DNA from: Raphanus sativus
Lineage: Eukaryota > Streptophyta > Magnoliopsida > Brassicales > Brassicaceae
Assembly (NCBI RefSeq): GCF_000801105.2
Contig: NC_079514.1
Span: 26,700,293-26,764,292, forward strand
Reading direction: 5' to 3'
Length of the DNA: 64,000 bases
Shown here: piece after piece, positions 35,037 to 47,187 of the stretch
Layout of the letters: each line of letters begins with the position of its first letter
How positions within the stretch are numbered: the first letter of the stretch is position 1
Made by a program: the position numbers and the translations under genes
The notes under the pieces: model-generated
Database searches by the model: none
What the model was told of the DNA's origin: nothing
Seen by the model: only the letters and a program-made list of their open reading frames with translations

Positions 35037-36725
35037 TAGGAAAATTTACTCAACTATTACATATTATATAAGAAATGACTAGAAACATACAATTTTTTTT
35101 TATTACTGACTTTTTTAAATCCCAAGCGGGCCATTTTCTCACGTTATGAGAAAACATATTTACAAGAATGCCATTACTTTTTAGTGCCACGTAAGCTAAA
35201 AACCCACGCCACGTAGGAATTCGCTTCCGTGTTTTCATTAAGTCAACCGTAAAGCGCAACATGCGTCGTTACGGCTGAGTTAGTGTTACGTTGCGGCTGA
35301 ATTAAAGAACGCGGCTGAATTAAGGGAAAACTGCTGAGTTAAATAGATAAGCCAGCCGCATATTGCGGCTGATTTACAAAAATCAGGCTGATTTATGCGA
35401 TAACGGCTGAGTTAAGTACACGCGTTACGACTGAGTTATACATCGGCGATGTGATTTCTGGAAAATTCGGCTGAGTTGTAGTTAAGGCACGGCTGAGTTA
35501 AGTATCTCCGGCTAAGTTAACAAACATCGATTGGCTGAGTTATTAAATATGCGGCTGAGTTTTAGGAGGACGTTACGGCTGAGTTATATTTAATCAACCG
35601 TAATTGGATGAAGTAACACTAAACTCAGCTTAGTTACGGCTGGCTTATTAGCGAAAGATTAATTAATAGAATAGCATCCGTTTGACGGCTGATTTATTTG
35701 ACGATACAGCTGATTTATGGTTTTTCATCTTAATTACGGCGGATTTATTAAAAAATTATTATTACTAGAATAGTATTCACGTTGCGGCTCGTTTACATTT
35801 TACATGATGACTGATTTATCAAGGCTGAGTTATATATTCGTTTGACGGCTGAGTAACCTATTTTTCCATGTCATCAGCCATGTCATCTACTCGAATTTGC
35901 CATGTCATCACTAATGTTACAACAGTAAAATAAGGGTTTATGTTTTCTTCATCTTCTTTATCTATCTTCTTCATCTTATTCTTCATTTTTTCTCTGAGAT
36001 TTGATAATTATTGTTTCCGCAATTAGGTCAAAAATATATAGAATTAAAAAATTGAAAATTTGGTTAAATCTCCTCCAGTGTCATGTATGACAGACCGACA
36101 TAATGTTGCTTCCTATTTCATTGGATTCGTTCCTCTGGCGCCTGGCGGCGGAGAAAGACTCAGAGCTTTGGATTAATGTCCCTAGAAGCTAGGAGCATGC
36201 CTTGGACAGGTCGGCTGGGTCTTTCCCTGTTGTTCTGTTCTTCATCTTGTAGAAGAAGAAAGACTCAAAAAGAGAGATGAAGAAGTTAAGAGATGACGGA
36301 AATCATTCGTTCCTGCCCAAATATTTTTTTCCTCAACCAAAATACGAAACATCGCGAAACAAATTACACTCGACGGCTGAGTTATAGGAACGTTACGGCA
36401 GGCTTATACCATTGAGATACATTACGCCTGAGTTATGCATATTTTATAGTTGAATTATGCATACGTTACGGCTGAGTTATGAAAATGTTACGACCGAGTT
36501 TATAATTTTTATAATTTTATAGTTCTATAGTTTAGAGTTTGAGGTTCAAATTTAAGAGAAGATTAAAGTTTTAATATTGTGTTCAAAAGATAAACTTTAT
36601 AATTTTTATAACTTTATAATTCTATAGTTTAGGGTCTGAAGTTCAAATCTAAGAAGATATTAATTTTTAATATTGTGCTCAGAGCTAAATAAATGATTTT
36701 TACCCGCCCAAATTATTTTGGGAAG
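35037..36725 (+). mobile_element. MULE fragment (element A): 5' end plus start of mudrA
   Basis: The sequence from about 35037 (GGAAAATTTACTCAAC..) to about 36038 runs parallel to the 5' end of the full element (36728-37660), including the GAGAATGCCATTACTTTTTA stretch, motif arrays and the first codons of mudrA (a trace of DL-IIVS near 36003-36025). It then jumps to unrelated internal sequence, so it is a deletion derivative. The full element has inserted at 36725/36726; sequence continuing this copy resumes at 49299 (..CCCGCCCAAAATACGAAACGTCGCG). Confidence 0.6.
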
Positions 36726-37625
36726 TTTGCTCAGATATTATATATTTTAGGACTTATGACCAGAACCATACAAATCTTTTTTTTATTACTGGGATTTTTT
36801 AAATGCCAAGCGTGCCCTTTCTCCACGTTATGAGAAAAACGTATTTACGAGAATGCCATTACTTTTTAACGCCACGTAAGCAAAAATCCGGCGACACGTA
36901 GGAATACGCGTCTGTGTTTTCATTAAGTCAGCCGTAAAAGAATACGTCTTCCGTTACGGCTGGTATACGTATAAGTTACGGCTGAATTATAGAAAATGGT
37001 TGACTTAGTAAAAAGGCTGATTTAAGACGATAAGTAAACCACGCGTAAGGGTTGAGTTATATGAATCTGGTTGAGTTATTGGACGACGGCTGACTTACGT
37101 ACAGACGTTATGGCTGACTTAACCATCGATGGGTTGAATTCTGGAAAATTTGGTTGAATCGTAGTAAAGACACGGCTGAGTTAATGAACACCGAATGGCT
37201 GGGTTATGGGATATTTGACGGCTGAGTTATATAAATCAGCCGAAACTGGATAGTTTAACAGGAAACTCAGTTTTATTACGGCTGAGTTATTAGCGAAAGA
37301 TTAATTACTAGAATAACATTGTTTTACGGCTGAATTGTTAAATTTCATCCTATTTACAGCTGACTTATCGAAAAAGATTAATTACTGAACTAGTATCCAC
37401 GTTTCGGCAGACTTACTCAGTACATGAGGACTGACTTAGGGTGTCTGAGTTATATATTCTTTTGGTGGCTGAAAAACCAATTTTCCATGTCAGCTGCCAT
37501 GTCATCAATTCGGATTTGCCATGTCATCAGTATCGAAAGAACTTCAAAACCAGGTTTTAGTCAGCCTGTTCATATTCCTCCCTTTCATACCCGTTATTTA
37601 TTTTCTTCATCTCTCTCAGTTGGTT

Positions 37626-40265
37626 ATGGATCTGGTTATTATTGTTTCCGGTAACTGGGTTAAGAAAAACAAATTTGTTTTCAACGCTTATAGTAGAGGG
37701 TGTAGAGTTCTCCATTTAGATGAGGACTCTACATATGAAGTTTTCGCAAAGTCTGTTCTCGATGATTACGGATTGGAAATGAGTGATCATATTCAGCTAA
37801 GCTACATGTTCTCGAATAAATCATTGAAAACAATGGCGCATGACACTCCACCAGTGCACGTGTCCAATACTCGCCAGTTGAAGAGTTTTGTAACCCTAAA
37901 GAAAATCGAACAACTACGTCTTTGTGTTGAGATTACGGAGAACAAGGATGACAGAGCAAGAGAGAAGACTAAAACAAACTTCAGTTTTAGCTCAGAAGTA
38001 GAAGCGTCAGAAGTAGAAGCATCAGAAGTTGAGTCCAGAGACGATAATTACAGTGAGAGTTACGAAGGTTGCAGTTCGGAGAAGAAAGAAGAGGACAATG
38101 AGATTGATTGCTCTAGTATTGTGGAAGGAGAAAATCAGAACGTAGGTGGAAAAGATGAAACTGGCAAAGAAAACGAAGAAGATGATGAATTTGATATGTT
38201 CAACGACTCGGACGGTGCGTCATCTGAAGATGATAACTTCAGCTCATACGGTGAGTATCCTTCAGAAGACCAAGAGTCACCAACGCTACCTCCCAAGAAG
38301 ATATATCTCGATGAGCGGGTCTAAAGAGAGTGAAGTGTTGGACATATCAACCCGAACATTATTCATTGTTAAGTGTCGGATTGATGGATGTATCTGGAGG
38401 GTTCGTGCTTCTACCAAAGGGGAATCCCCGGCGTTCTATGTTTGTATTTACCAATCGAAACATACATTCCCTACAACTGAGCGTTCTAATCGATGTCGAC
38501 ATGCAACACCAGATATTCTAGGAGAGTTGTACAAGAACTTTCTCGGCGACGTTGGTCCGGCCGTTCACCCTACGAGTGTTGGCATAGCTATCACTAAGCA
38601 GTTTGGTGTAAAGGTAATTACTTTGGTGTAACTGAGTTATGTTTACGAAACAGCTGAGTAATATGTGTTTCGTAGCGGCTGATATATTTACACAACGCGG
38701 CCGAGTTATATTAAAATAGTGTTGAATTAGTTTTACGTTGTGACTGACTTAATTGTATGATGTGGCTGAGTTATGTGTATCGTTTTTCATGTGAACAGAT
38801 GGAGTATTGGAAATCCTACCGGACGCTGAAATTTGCAAGGGAAATCGATCAGGGAACACCTGAGAGTGGGTTTGAACGCTTGCCTTCTTACTTATACATG
38901 CTAATAAGGGAAAATCCGAGTACAGTTGCGCGTCTTCAAATCAATGAGAATGGAAAATTCATGTATGTGTTTCTTGCGTTTGGTGCGAGCGTAAATGAGT
39001 TTCCTTTCATGCGCAAAGTTGTGGTTGTCGACGGTACGTTTCTTAATGGTAGATACAAAGGAACGCTTCTCACGGCACTGGCTCAGGATGGTAACTTTCA
39101 GATATTTTCAATAGCCTTCGCAGTAGTCGACATTGAAAATGATGATTCCTGGCATTGGGTTTTTAGGCAACTAAAACTTTTGATTCCTGACGACGAGGGT
39201 CTTGCGATAATTTCGGATAGGCATAACTCGATTGGGAAAGCAATTACAAATGTGTATCCGCTTGCTTCTCGTGGAATTTTCACGTACCATCTATATAAGA
39301 ATATACTGGGACGCTACAAAGGAAAAGATGCATTTCGTCTGGTGAAGAAAGCGGCGAGATGTTTTAGGATGTCTGAGTTTACTCAGATTTTCGAGGAGAT
39401 TGAAGCGATTAATCCAGCAATCCACGGCTACCTCCAAAGGGCTGAAGTCCGACTGTGGACGCGTGTTCATTTCCCGAGCGAGAGGTACAATTTGATGACT
39501 ACGAACATAGCGGAATCAATGAACAGAGCATTGTCGAATGCTAGAGGTCTTAACATTGTTCGAATATTAGAATTGATACGGGTTATGATGACCAGATGGT
39601 TTGCTGAATGGAGAGAGGATGCCAGATCGCAGCGAACCACGCTTACTCGTGGTGTGGAGAAACTACTACATGTAAGTAAGCCTTTAAAAGAATTAGTCAG
39701 CCTTTAAATTCATAAGTCAGTCTTTACAGATCTTAAGTCAGCCCTTTATATGTACTAAGTCAGTCGTTTCACATTAATTATATTTTTTTAATAGGGTCGT
39801 GTAACTGCCGCCAGAGATTTGACAGTACAGAGGATTGATGATCATCACACTGAAGTTAAATATGGATCTTCCGGCGAGTCTTTGCATGTTGTTAATTTGG
39901 TAGAGCGAAAGTGCACATGTCGCCGTTTCGAACTCGAGAAATTACCATGTGTACACGCAATCGCAGCGGCGGAGTACATGAATGTTTCTCGTATATCCCT
40001 GTGCAGTCCTTACTATACCAGCAATTATTTGGTTAGCGCATACACTGAATCGGTCATGCCGGTTGATTCAGCGCAATATATTCCAGAAGTCGTGGCTAAC
40101 CAACCCTGCTTGCCCCCGACTGTACGTCAACCACCAGGCACACCAAAGAAAAATAGGATGAAATCTGCTTTAGAAGTTGGACTAGCAAACAAACGTCCTA
40201 GGAAAGAGCACGCATGTTCTCGATGTAGACAGAGTGGTCATAATGCGAAAACTTGTCCGATGTAG
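37626..40265 (+). pseudogene. mudrA-like MULE transposase (VANA type), one frame lesion
   Basis: Exons: 37626-38613 (with a frame change near 38322), 38799-39671 and 39795-40265, all GT-AG. The start MDLVIIVSGNW is preferred because the upstream frame is motif DNA. An acidic Ser/Glu/Asp stretch (37960-38270) leads to a MuDR-type N-terminal domain (VKCRIDGCIWRVRAS). The MULE transposase core has the catalytic Asp in VVVDGTF and ISDRH. A SWIM zinc finger (CTCRRFELEKLPCVHA, CXC..CXH) and a C-terminal zinc knuckle (CSRCRQSGHNAKTC) follow. Between YLDERV and LDIST a stop and frame change mark a probable small deletion. The introns contain the GGCTGA(G/C)TTA motif. The protein would cut and move the element. 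Confidence 0.85.
38614..38798 (+). repeat. Intron of the transposase filled with GGCTGAGTTA-type motifs
   Basis: In 185 bases there are about seven copies or variants (for example AACTGAGTTAT, GCGGCCGAGTTAT, GACTGACTTA, GTGGCTGAGTTAT). The intron is almost nothing but motif units and short spacers. The next intron (39672-39794) carries the motif in the opposite orientation (TAAGTCAGCC). Confidence 0.8.
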
Positions 40266-42743
40266 GCAAGTGTTGTAGGGATTTTCATGTTTTTGTATTA
40301 CGGCTTAGTTTATGGTTTTAATGTTTTTGTATTACGGCTGATTTGTTGATTTTCATGTTTTTCTTACGACTGGGTTGTTGATTTTAATAGTTAATACTTA
40401 TTGCCGGGATGTTGTTTTCCATGTCCTTTGGAAAGCATCTCTACGATTGATATGCGTAATGGCTGAGTTAGTGTTAACCTGGACTGAGTTATTGTTTACT
40501 AAGGCTGAGTTACCTTTTTTAACGGCTGGGTTATTTTGAATTAGTAGAAGAACAAACCGTTTGAAATCTGCTTTAGAAGTTGATAATTGTCTCGATTACC
40601 AAAAACCTAAAAATATATATATGTCTCGATTACCAAAAACCTAATAATTAGTTATCGATATTTTCATAGCCGCCATTAATTTTTTTCATGCATAATAATT
40701 GTCTCGATTATGCCAGGCGTGTTTTTCAAACACCATAATTAATTATTTTGAGAATATCATTACTTATGGCTGCGTTATAAACTATTACTTATGCATACAA
40801 ACCATAACTCAGCGTGTCTGTTCAGTGTGCTTCTAGAGAAGACCCAAAAGAAAGAAAATTTTCATAAATAATACAGTAGGTTATCTCTTTTTTTTGTTAT
40901 TTGCTATGTCATGTCATTATGTGGGAAATGATAATGTAATGTTGGTTATGGTTTATTAAAGCTGAGTTACATTTCTAAAGGCTGAGTTATGGTTTGTATG
41001 CATAAGTAATGGTTTATATAGGCTGAGTTATTAATTACTTACGGCTGAGTATCATAAAAAACAAAGTCTGACTAAACGTTGAGGCTGAGTTATAATAAAA
41101 CTTAAATAGGGAAAATATAGTTATATCGTCTCGATAATGTAAATGTCTCGATATAAGCATGCAGACGAATATTCCACACCCTTAATGCGCGTCATTATTA
41201 ACTTGTGCAGCCCAGTCAAATCAAGAACACGAAACGTCTAATAATTAAGTTTGGCTGACTTATATTGTATGATATCAAGAAGGAAAATATTTTATATGAT
41301 GTCTGAGGTATTAAATGTTGTGGCTGAGTTCTAATAAACGTTGAAGCTGAGTTATAATAAAACTAAAAAATATTACTCCCTCTGTACCATTTTAAGTGGT
41401 GTTTAAGGTTTCTACACAAAGATTAAGAAAATATAAATTTCTATGCAATTTATCTTGGTTACATAAAATTACATTAAATAAAATCAGTCTAACCAATAAG
41501 AAAAACATGTAGTATTTTGTAATTGGTTGAAAGTTTCAATTGACATTAAATTTTATCTAGAAATGTGAGAACATCACTTATAATGGAACAAAATAAAAAT
41601 GCTTAAACATCACTTAAAATGGTACAGAGGGAGTAATATTATATCGTCTCGATAATGTAAAGGTCTCGATATCAGCGTGCAGACGAATATTCAACACCCT
41701 TGATTCGCCATTATTAACTTGTACAGCCAGTCAAATCAAGAACACGAATTGTTATCCAAATATAATCTTCCCTAATTATATAATATTTGTTGAATTTTCT
41801 GACTTATGTTTCGGCTAAGTTATTCCATTTATGGTTGAGTTATAACCGAACTAGAAAATATTCCATTTAGGGTATGGTTTCAGGTTTGGCTGAGTTATAT
41901 CTATAGTGACGGCTGATTTCTATTTTCCAGTATGGCTGAGTTATAACTAAAAAAAAACATAAGGTATAATTAAAACATAATGTAGATTAAACATAATGTG
42001 GGTTACATAAGACATAGTATTAGAGTCTTAAAACATGACAGAATAGTTGATAACATTATATTACTCATCCAACATCCATGGTTCCCGCCAAACGACAACA
42101 TTTATCAAACGTGGCGGCCGAGTTATATAACCTATTACGGCTGATTTACTATTTGAGATTTAGGGTTTAGGGTTTAGTATTTAGAGTTTAGGTTTGTTTA
42201 TTTAGGGATTTATGTTTAGAATTTGGAATAATGGTGTGATAAAAATAACAAATAATATAAATTTAGTCTTAAAATGCGTTGTATATAGTTTATGAGAGCT
42301 GTATTATGATCACACTCTATATCTACATGTAAGGTTTCAAGTAATTGTAAGACAACATATACCTCAAGATCATGATCGATTCTAAACACGTAAATTCAAT
42401 AAAGAAGAGACGTTCAGTTGATTATATATTCACTTCAAATTTAGAGTTGGACTTTCAATATAACATTTTGAAGTATAAACATATCAATAATTTTAATTCA
42501 GGGTATGTTTGAGGTATGGCTGACTTTTATCTACCTTAACAGGTGCTTTATGAAGATGACGCGGCTGACTTATTAAATATTTTCCTATCTTAGGGTATCG
42601 TTTGAGGTTTGGCTGAGTTATATCTAACGTAACGACTGCGTAATTTAAACAAGGTAGCTTAGTTACGATAAACAAATCATAACTTTAAAGCAAATACAAA
42701 ATATCTAGCCATGAGTCATACAAAACAAACGATAAACTCATCT
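40266..42743. repeat. Intergenic motif array between the two convergent MULE genes
   Basis: About 2.5 kb without coding. The plus strand holds around a dozen exact CTGAGTTA octamers and many one-base variants, mostly preceded by G(A)(C/T)GG. Paired strings such as TCTCGATTACCAAAAACCTAA (40592 and 40624) and ATCGTCTCGATAATGTAAA (41126 and 41645) show further local duplication. A Stowaway MITE lies inside. Confidence 0.75.
41376..41633. mobile_element. Stowaway-like MITE (Tc1/mariner type)
   Basis: 258 bp with terminal inverted repeats CTCCCTCTGTACCATTTTAA.. of about 30 bases with one mismatch, flanked by TA on both sides (41374-41375 and 41634-41635). CTCCCTC ends and a TA duplication are the hallmark of Stowaway elements. 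No coding. Confidence 0.92.
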
Positions 42744-45700
42744 TCATTCATCGCCAAACGACCCTACCAAACTACAACTTCCTTCATCGAAGACATCTAC
42801 TGCCATCTTCATTCTCAGACCTTGAATATTTTCATCCGATATCCCATCAAAAGCTACACCAAGCGCTAGACACTCGACGAACTTCAATGCATACACTCCA
42901 CAGTCGCCTCTCAGGTCGTTTTGTGGAACAATATCTCTTGTTCTTCGTCTGAATCCAAACTCCTTCTTGGTAGGGACTCGGATATTAGCAGGAATAAGGA
43001 CATCCAGCATCTCAGGGATCATAAGAGTAAGCGGCCTAAAGAAATTTAGCATTCTCAGCTCACTTTCGGGTGTTACATCTCCAACTATTAAATCATAGCA
43101 ATCAATCTTCTCTTTATGCAGATCCACGTGAAACCCCACCCAATGATCGCTGTCAGTATTAAGCACTCCGTACAAGTGATATACTTCTGTAAACCACTGC
43201 AACTTTGTCTGAATGTCGGTGGGGATCAAACCGTTTACTAACCTCTCGTAACCACTTCCTTTGAATTTGACCATATCCGGTTTGACTTGGAACTGCGTAT
43301 AATCGTGAACCCATAATTCAAGGAACCAAGAGTCTATAAAGGTAATGCGCTTGGACCAGAATGGGCTGGGATCTTTTTTGGACCTTTGAATGAGGACTCT
43401 AATATACGCAGCAATATGCTGCACAGATAATATATAACTCAGCTGTACCATACTTATAACTTAACCGTAAAGTAAATATAACTCAGCTGTATACTTACAT
43501 TTTGAGTCAGCCATCCATATTGTTTGTTGGGCCAAGGTCTTGGAGTGATGAGGATTCTGTAGAACTCAATATCCTCGTGAGCTTCTCCATGTCGAATTTC
43601 CCTGATAATTTAACACAACTCAGTCTCTGCAAAATCTTTTTATCAGCTAAAATCAACGAAATGGTGCAAAAGTCCTTACTCGTGTGGCTTTAGGTGTTCC
43701 AAAAGATTATCCCTTTTAGCCGGATCAACAGGTCCTAGGGGATCATATATTGCATGTGAAGGTTCAAAACCCTCTCTCATGCACGTCGTTACATTGTCTC
43801 CGATGTGGGGAAATGGTACAGAAGGACCATATTCCTCACTCCTTTGAGACCCTTGTGGAGATAATTGAACAGCTTTCAGCCGATACTCCTTTATTCTCCC
43901 ACACCTTTTCCTTTCATCTTCTTCCACATCAGATTCTGGCAACAGTTCGTCTGTTTTCGCCTCACTTTTCTTAGTCGGAATGGGTATTCTTATTTTACCA
44001 CTGCGGCTCCTTTTTGAAGTAGGAATAGCCTTCTTTAAGTCAGCTTCTTCTTGCTGATTTTCCTTATTTAACTCAGCCTCTTCTTGCTGCTTTTTCTTCT
44101 TTAACTCAGCCGCTTCTTTCTTCCTTAACTCAGACTCTTCTTGCTTCTTCTTCTTCTTCTTTAACTCAGTCTCTTCTTGCTTCTTCTTCCTCTTCAACTC
44201 ATTTTCTTCTTGCTTCTGCTTCTTCTTCAACTCAGCCGCTATGTTATTTCTTGCCCCTTTGCCCCTGCCACCACGTCCGAGTGGTGGTTCCTTACCAGGA
44301 GAATCAGAGACCAAATCAGCGTTTGTTGCATCGGCATTACCAAATGCCGAATCCAAGTTCTTTTTCACCCCAGCAGCCTTATCCCTGACAACCTTCGAAT
44401 TCAACTTTGCTCCCATACCTTTCGCATCAGCTTTAGCAATATCATCTGCCAGATTCTTGACAGATTGGCCTTTATCAGGGGTTTTTTGTGGTTGGTTGAC
44501 CGTCACAGGGAGTGCAGGTTGACTTCCAATAAACTCCGGTTCAATTTGACTACCGCTGTCTTCTGAGACCCTCACGTTTTGGGCACTTTCTACAAACCCC
44601 AAAACTCTCAGACGCTCTTCAACTGTAGCTTTCACTGTATCTCCAATGGTATCCAAAAGGCCTCGGGAAAAATCGCCAAACTTGGTGTCGTATTGTGTTA
44701 ATCTCGAGTCAAATTTTCGGTCCAAATTCTTGAGATTAGCAACTATGTTCATCAGAACATCTTCGCTACAACCCTTCTCCTTTGCACTCTCCTTCACCTC
44801 TACAGCAGCAGTTTCAACCTCATTGATTTTCACCTCCTTCTGTTTCTTATCTTTCTTCTGCTTCTTTGAGGGTGGCTCAGCCTCTGACGAAACTCCAGCC
44901 TTCGTTTTGTTGTTGTTCTCATTCGATTGCACATAAAAATCTCTAACAAACCTATCTGCATGTATATCTTTAATTAGGTTATCAAGTTGTGGGTCAGCTG
45001 CTTCATCCTTCCACTGAGGAAACAGCTCTTCTAGACCCTCCTTCATCACCATTTTCCTCACACGCACCTACAACACAAAAACATAAATCAGTCATTAAAA
45101 CTAACAACTCAACCATAAAATAATCCAATAACTCAGACATTATATTACAGGATTCATAGGTCTGATTTAAACCTTACCGTTTCATGATTATTAATCTCCT
45201 TAGCTATTGTAGTAGCAATACTTGCACGAGTACGACTTCCACCCCATCGCAAAAGCAGAATTCCGCCTGGTCTCACTACTTTGCCAAAAAGCTCTCCGAA
45301 CACTGTGACAGATTCGTACGCCCAAACCAATAACACGTCCTTGAAGCCGCTAAGGGTGTACGATCCTCCTTGTGGATTCAACAACTTGACAGAATCAACA
45401 AGAAATTCATAGGCAACCCAACCCCAAGGATAAGTCATCATGGCGTCATCATCAAATACTCTTTTTGCACTTTCAAAATGTATTCTACTATTATGATGCA
45501 AGCCATAAAGTCCCACGGCTTGAAGAAACAACAGCCCAAACCATTTCCGCTTATCAGCACTCCAGGTTTGACACAACGTTAAAGCGTCTACAAGTTCATC
45601 AAACGTGGGTCCGTACCCAAGCGGCACATTCAACAACTCCCACAACGCTTTGTGGTTCTCTGGATCAGGTTCAAAACTTTCTTCTGGCAGTGGATCTGTG

Positions 45701-46038
45701 TTTAAACCCGTGATCTCACCAAATTCTATTAAGCTTAACCTGATAGTTTGATCAACAACGACAGACCAAATCTCCTTGTTATAGACTCGCATCTGTCTAC
45801 AAAGTAGATAATGTACGGTCTTGCCAGACCACACTAATTTGCTCTCAACCAGTCTAGCAATCAATCCAACAGGATACCTCTTCAGATTATCCCACACCTC
45901 TTTTCCAATTCAGTCTATAAGTTTAGGGATTTCTCCAAAACGGCTATTCGTATTAATGAGTTTATTTTCAAGAATAGAAGCTCTTTCAGGGTAAAGTCTT
46001 GGAGGGTAATCCCTTGCTAGATCTTCGGAAACATCCAT
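42744..46038 (-). pseudogene. DUF1985-Ulp1 (C48 peptidase) protein of a Kaonashi/VANDAL MULE; VANC-like
   Basis: Four exons, 46038-45178, 45067-43680, 43601-43499 and 43418-42744, join in frame (1009 codons with stop) with GT-AG introns. Residues ~45-250 look like DUF1985 (LVWSGKTVHYLLCRQM; FGEITGLNTDP). Residues ~565-640 are a Lys/Glu repeat, a predicted coiled coil. The C-terminal Ulp1-type cysteine protease has His in SDHWVGFH (~876), Asp in CYDLIVGD (~893), Gln in PQNDLRGDCGVY (~950) and Cys in GDCGVY (~957), so the active site is preserved. One in-frame TGA at 45912-45910 (codon ~43) would stop translation; otherwise it is open. In VANDAL elements the gene in this position encodes VANC, a DNA-binding anti-silencing factor; that role here is inferred. 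Confidence 0.8.
44030..44240 (-). repeat. Coding tandem repeat containing the GGCTGAGTTA motif
   Basis: Within the Lys/Glu-rich part of the Ulp1 gene, six units of about 33-36 bases repeat a plan like CAAGAAGAG-nCTGAGTTA-AAGAAGAAG. The motif codes Ala/Thr/Ser-Glu-Leu. Two units carry the full GGCTGAGTTA; others differ in one base. So the same short motif found in introns and flanks is also present in exon sequence. Confidence 0.85.
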
Positions 46039-46448
46039 CTGATCAAAAAAGACATATATAACTTATCAATGATAAATCAGAAGAAAGGCATAAAATAAAC
46101 AAGTCATAAAAAATAACTCAGTCATTATTACATAAATAAATCAGCCACAGCGAATACTAAATCAGTCACAATTACCTTCTATAAATCAGTCGTTAAGGAT
46201 CCTAAATCAGCCGTCACGATTACTAACTCAAACTCAGACAAAACATATATCTAACTCACTCAAATACTCGAAAAACTCAGAGCAAAGCCTTGAAATATAC
46301 CAAAGAATACGATTACGTAGATTTGAGGAGACAACCAATCTGAAGAAGAAGCTTCCGGACACGCGATTTCAGAGAAGACGCTTACGGATACTAGAGAAGA
46401 CGATAACGGAGATTGTTTCAGAGAATCCGCTTTAACGAGAAGAGGTGT
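46039..46448 (-). promoter_or_regulatory. Upstream region of the DUF1985-Ulp1 gene
   Basis: This should hold promoter and leader. It contains several motif variants in gene orientation (for example at 46117, 46142, 46184, 46206 and 46225) and a purine-rich GAGAAGACG repeat (46370-46440). It matches element 0 at 34400-34700. No TATA box can be assigned safely. Confidence 0.5.
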
Positions 46449-47065
46449 TGTAAGACCCGAACCCGGCCGACTAGGCCGCGGTCGATGCCTCACGTCGCTC
46501 GGTCCATACCCTGACCGAACCTCTCAATTTTTCGTGTTTTATCTATACTTTCGCCTAAGGGTGAAGTCTATCTTAGACCTTAGCTTAAGACTCTCTTAGT
46601 CATTCCCTAGCTTAGATCCTTTCAACTTATGCACAGCAAAATATTCTCTATTTAACCATTGGTCTAAAACCAATCTAACACTTGTCAGGTCGAATCACCT
46701 TAGCCATGATCAGTAGACACAACTACTACCAGCTCCAAGGTTGATCCTCAACCTAATCCAAGTCGTACAATAATCGAGGTTCCATTCCCCTAACATTCCA
46801 TCTAGATCTAAGCAACATTGTTAGATCATACCTTTGCCACATCCACGGAGCTTGATAGCTCATTGTATCAGCTGACTTAGTTGTTTAACTAGCTCATCCA
46901 GCTAGCTGAGCTGAACCACTTCACTTGAGGTTCCCAACTCTCTTCCAGCTGATCGAGCTGCGAGATAGCTTTTCCTAGCTCCCCATCCACTCGTCCAACT
47001 CCCCATTATACCTGTATAAACTCTCCCCTTAGGTACTTAGTCATTCAACCAACCATCCCCACAAA

Positions 47066-47187
47066 CCAAATACTTTTGGGAAGTCTTCAGCTGCAAAATC
47101 AACCTCAAGCAAACATGCTCCAAAAACCAAGTACTTTTGGGAAGTCTTCAGCTGCAAAATCAACCTCAAGCAAACATGCTCCAAAAA
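47066..47187. repeat. Tandem duplication of 61 bp in the solo LTR
   Basis: Two adjacent copies of a 61-base unit (starting CCAAATACTTTTGGGAAG and CCAAGTACTTTTGGGAAG) differ at about one base. Confidence 0.93.

Noticed and set aside
38251..38325. A short intron explaining the frame change in the MULE transposase
   Set aside because: A GTGAGT donor exists at 38251, but removing the segment would delete PPKKIYLDE, which looks like conserved coding sequence. A small deletion is more likely, though RNA data could overturn this.
40592..40660. Short direct repeats (TCTCGATTACC..) as a possible CRISPR-like array
   Set aside because: Only two or three copies with irregular spacing in a plant nuclear transposon; no CRISPR context.
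44177..44936. Plus-strand open frames rich in Leu, Ser and Phe opposite the Ulp1 gene
   Set aside because: They are the antisense of AAG/GAA-rich exon 2, which reads as Leu/Phe/Ser-rich sequence. The minus-strand frame has the conserved domains.
45067..45897. GTG codons at 45897 and 45067 as possible starts of separate genes
   Set aside because: Both lie inside one spliced gene: 45897 is within exon 1 just after the TGA, and 45067 is the first base of exon 2. Frames join cleanly with GT-AG sites, so separate starts are not needed.
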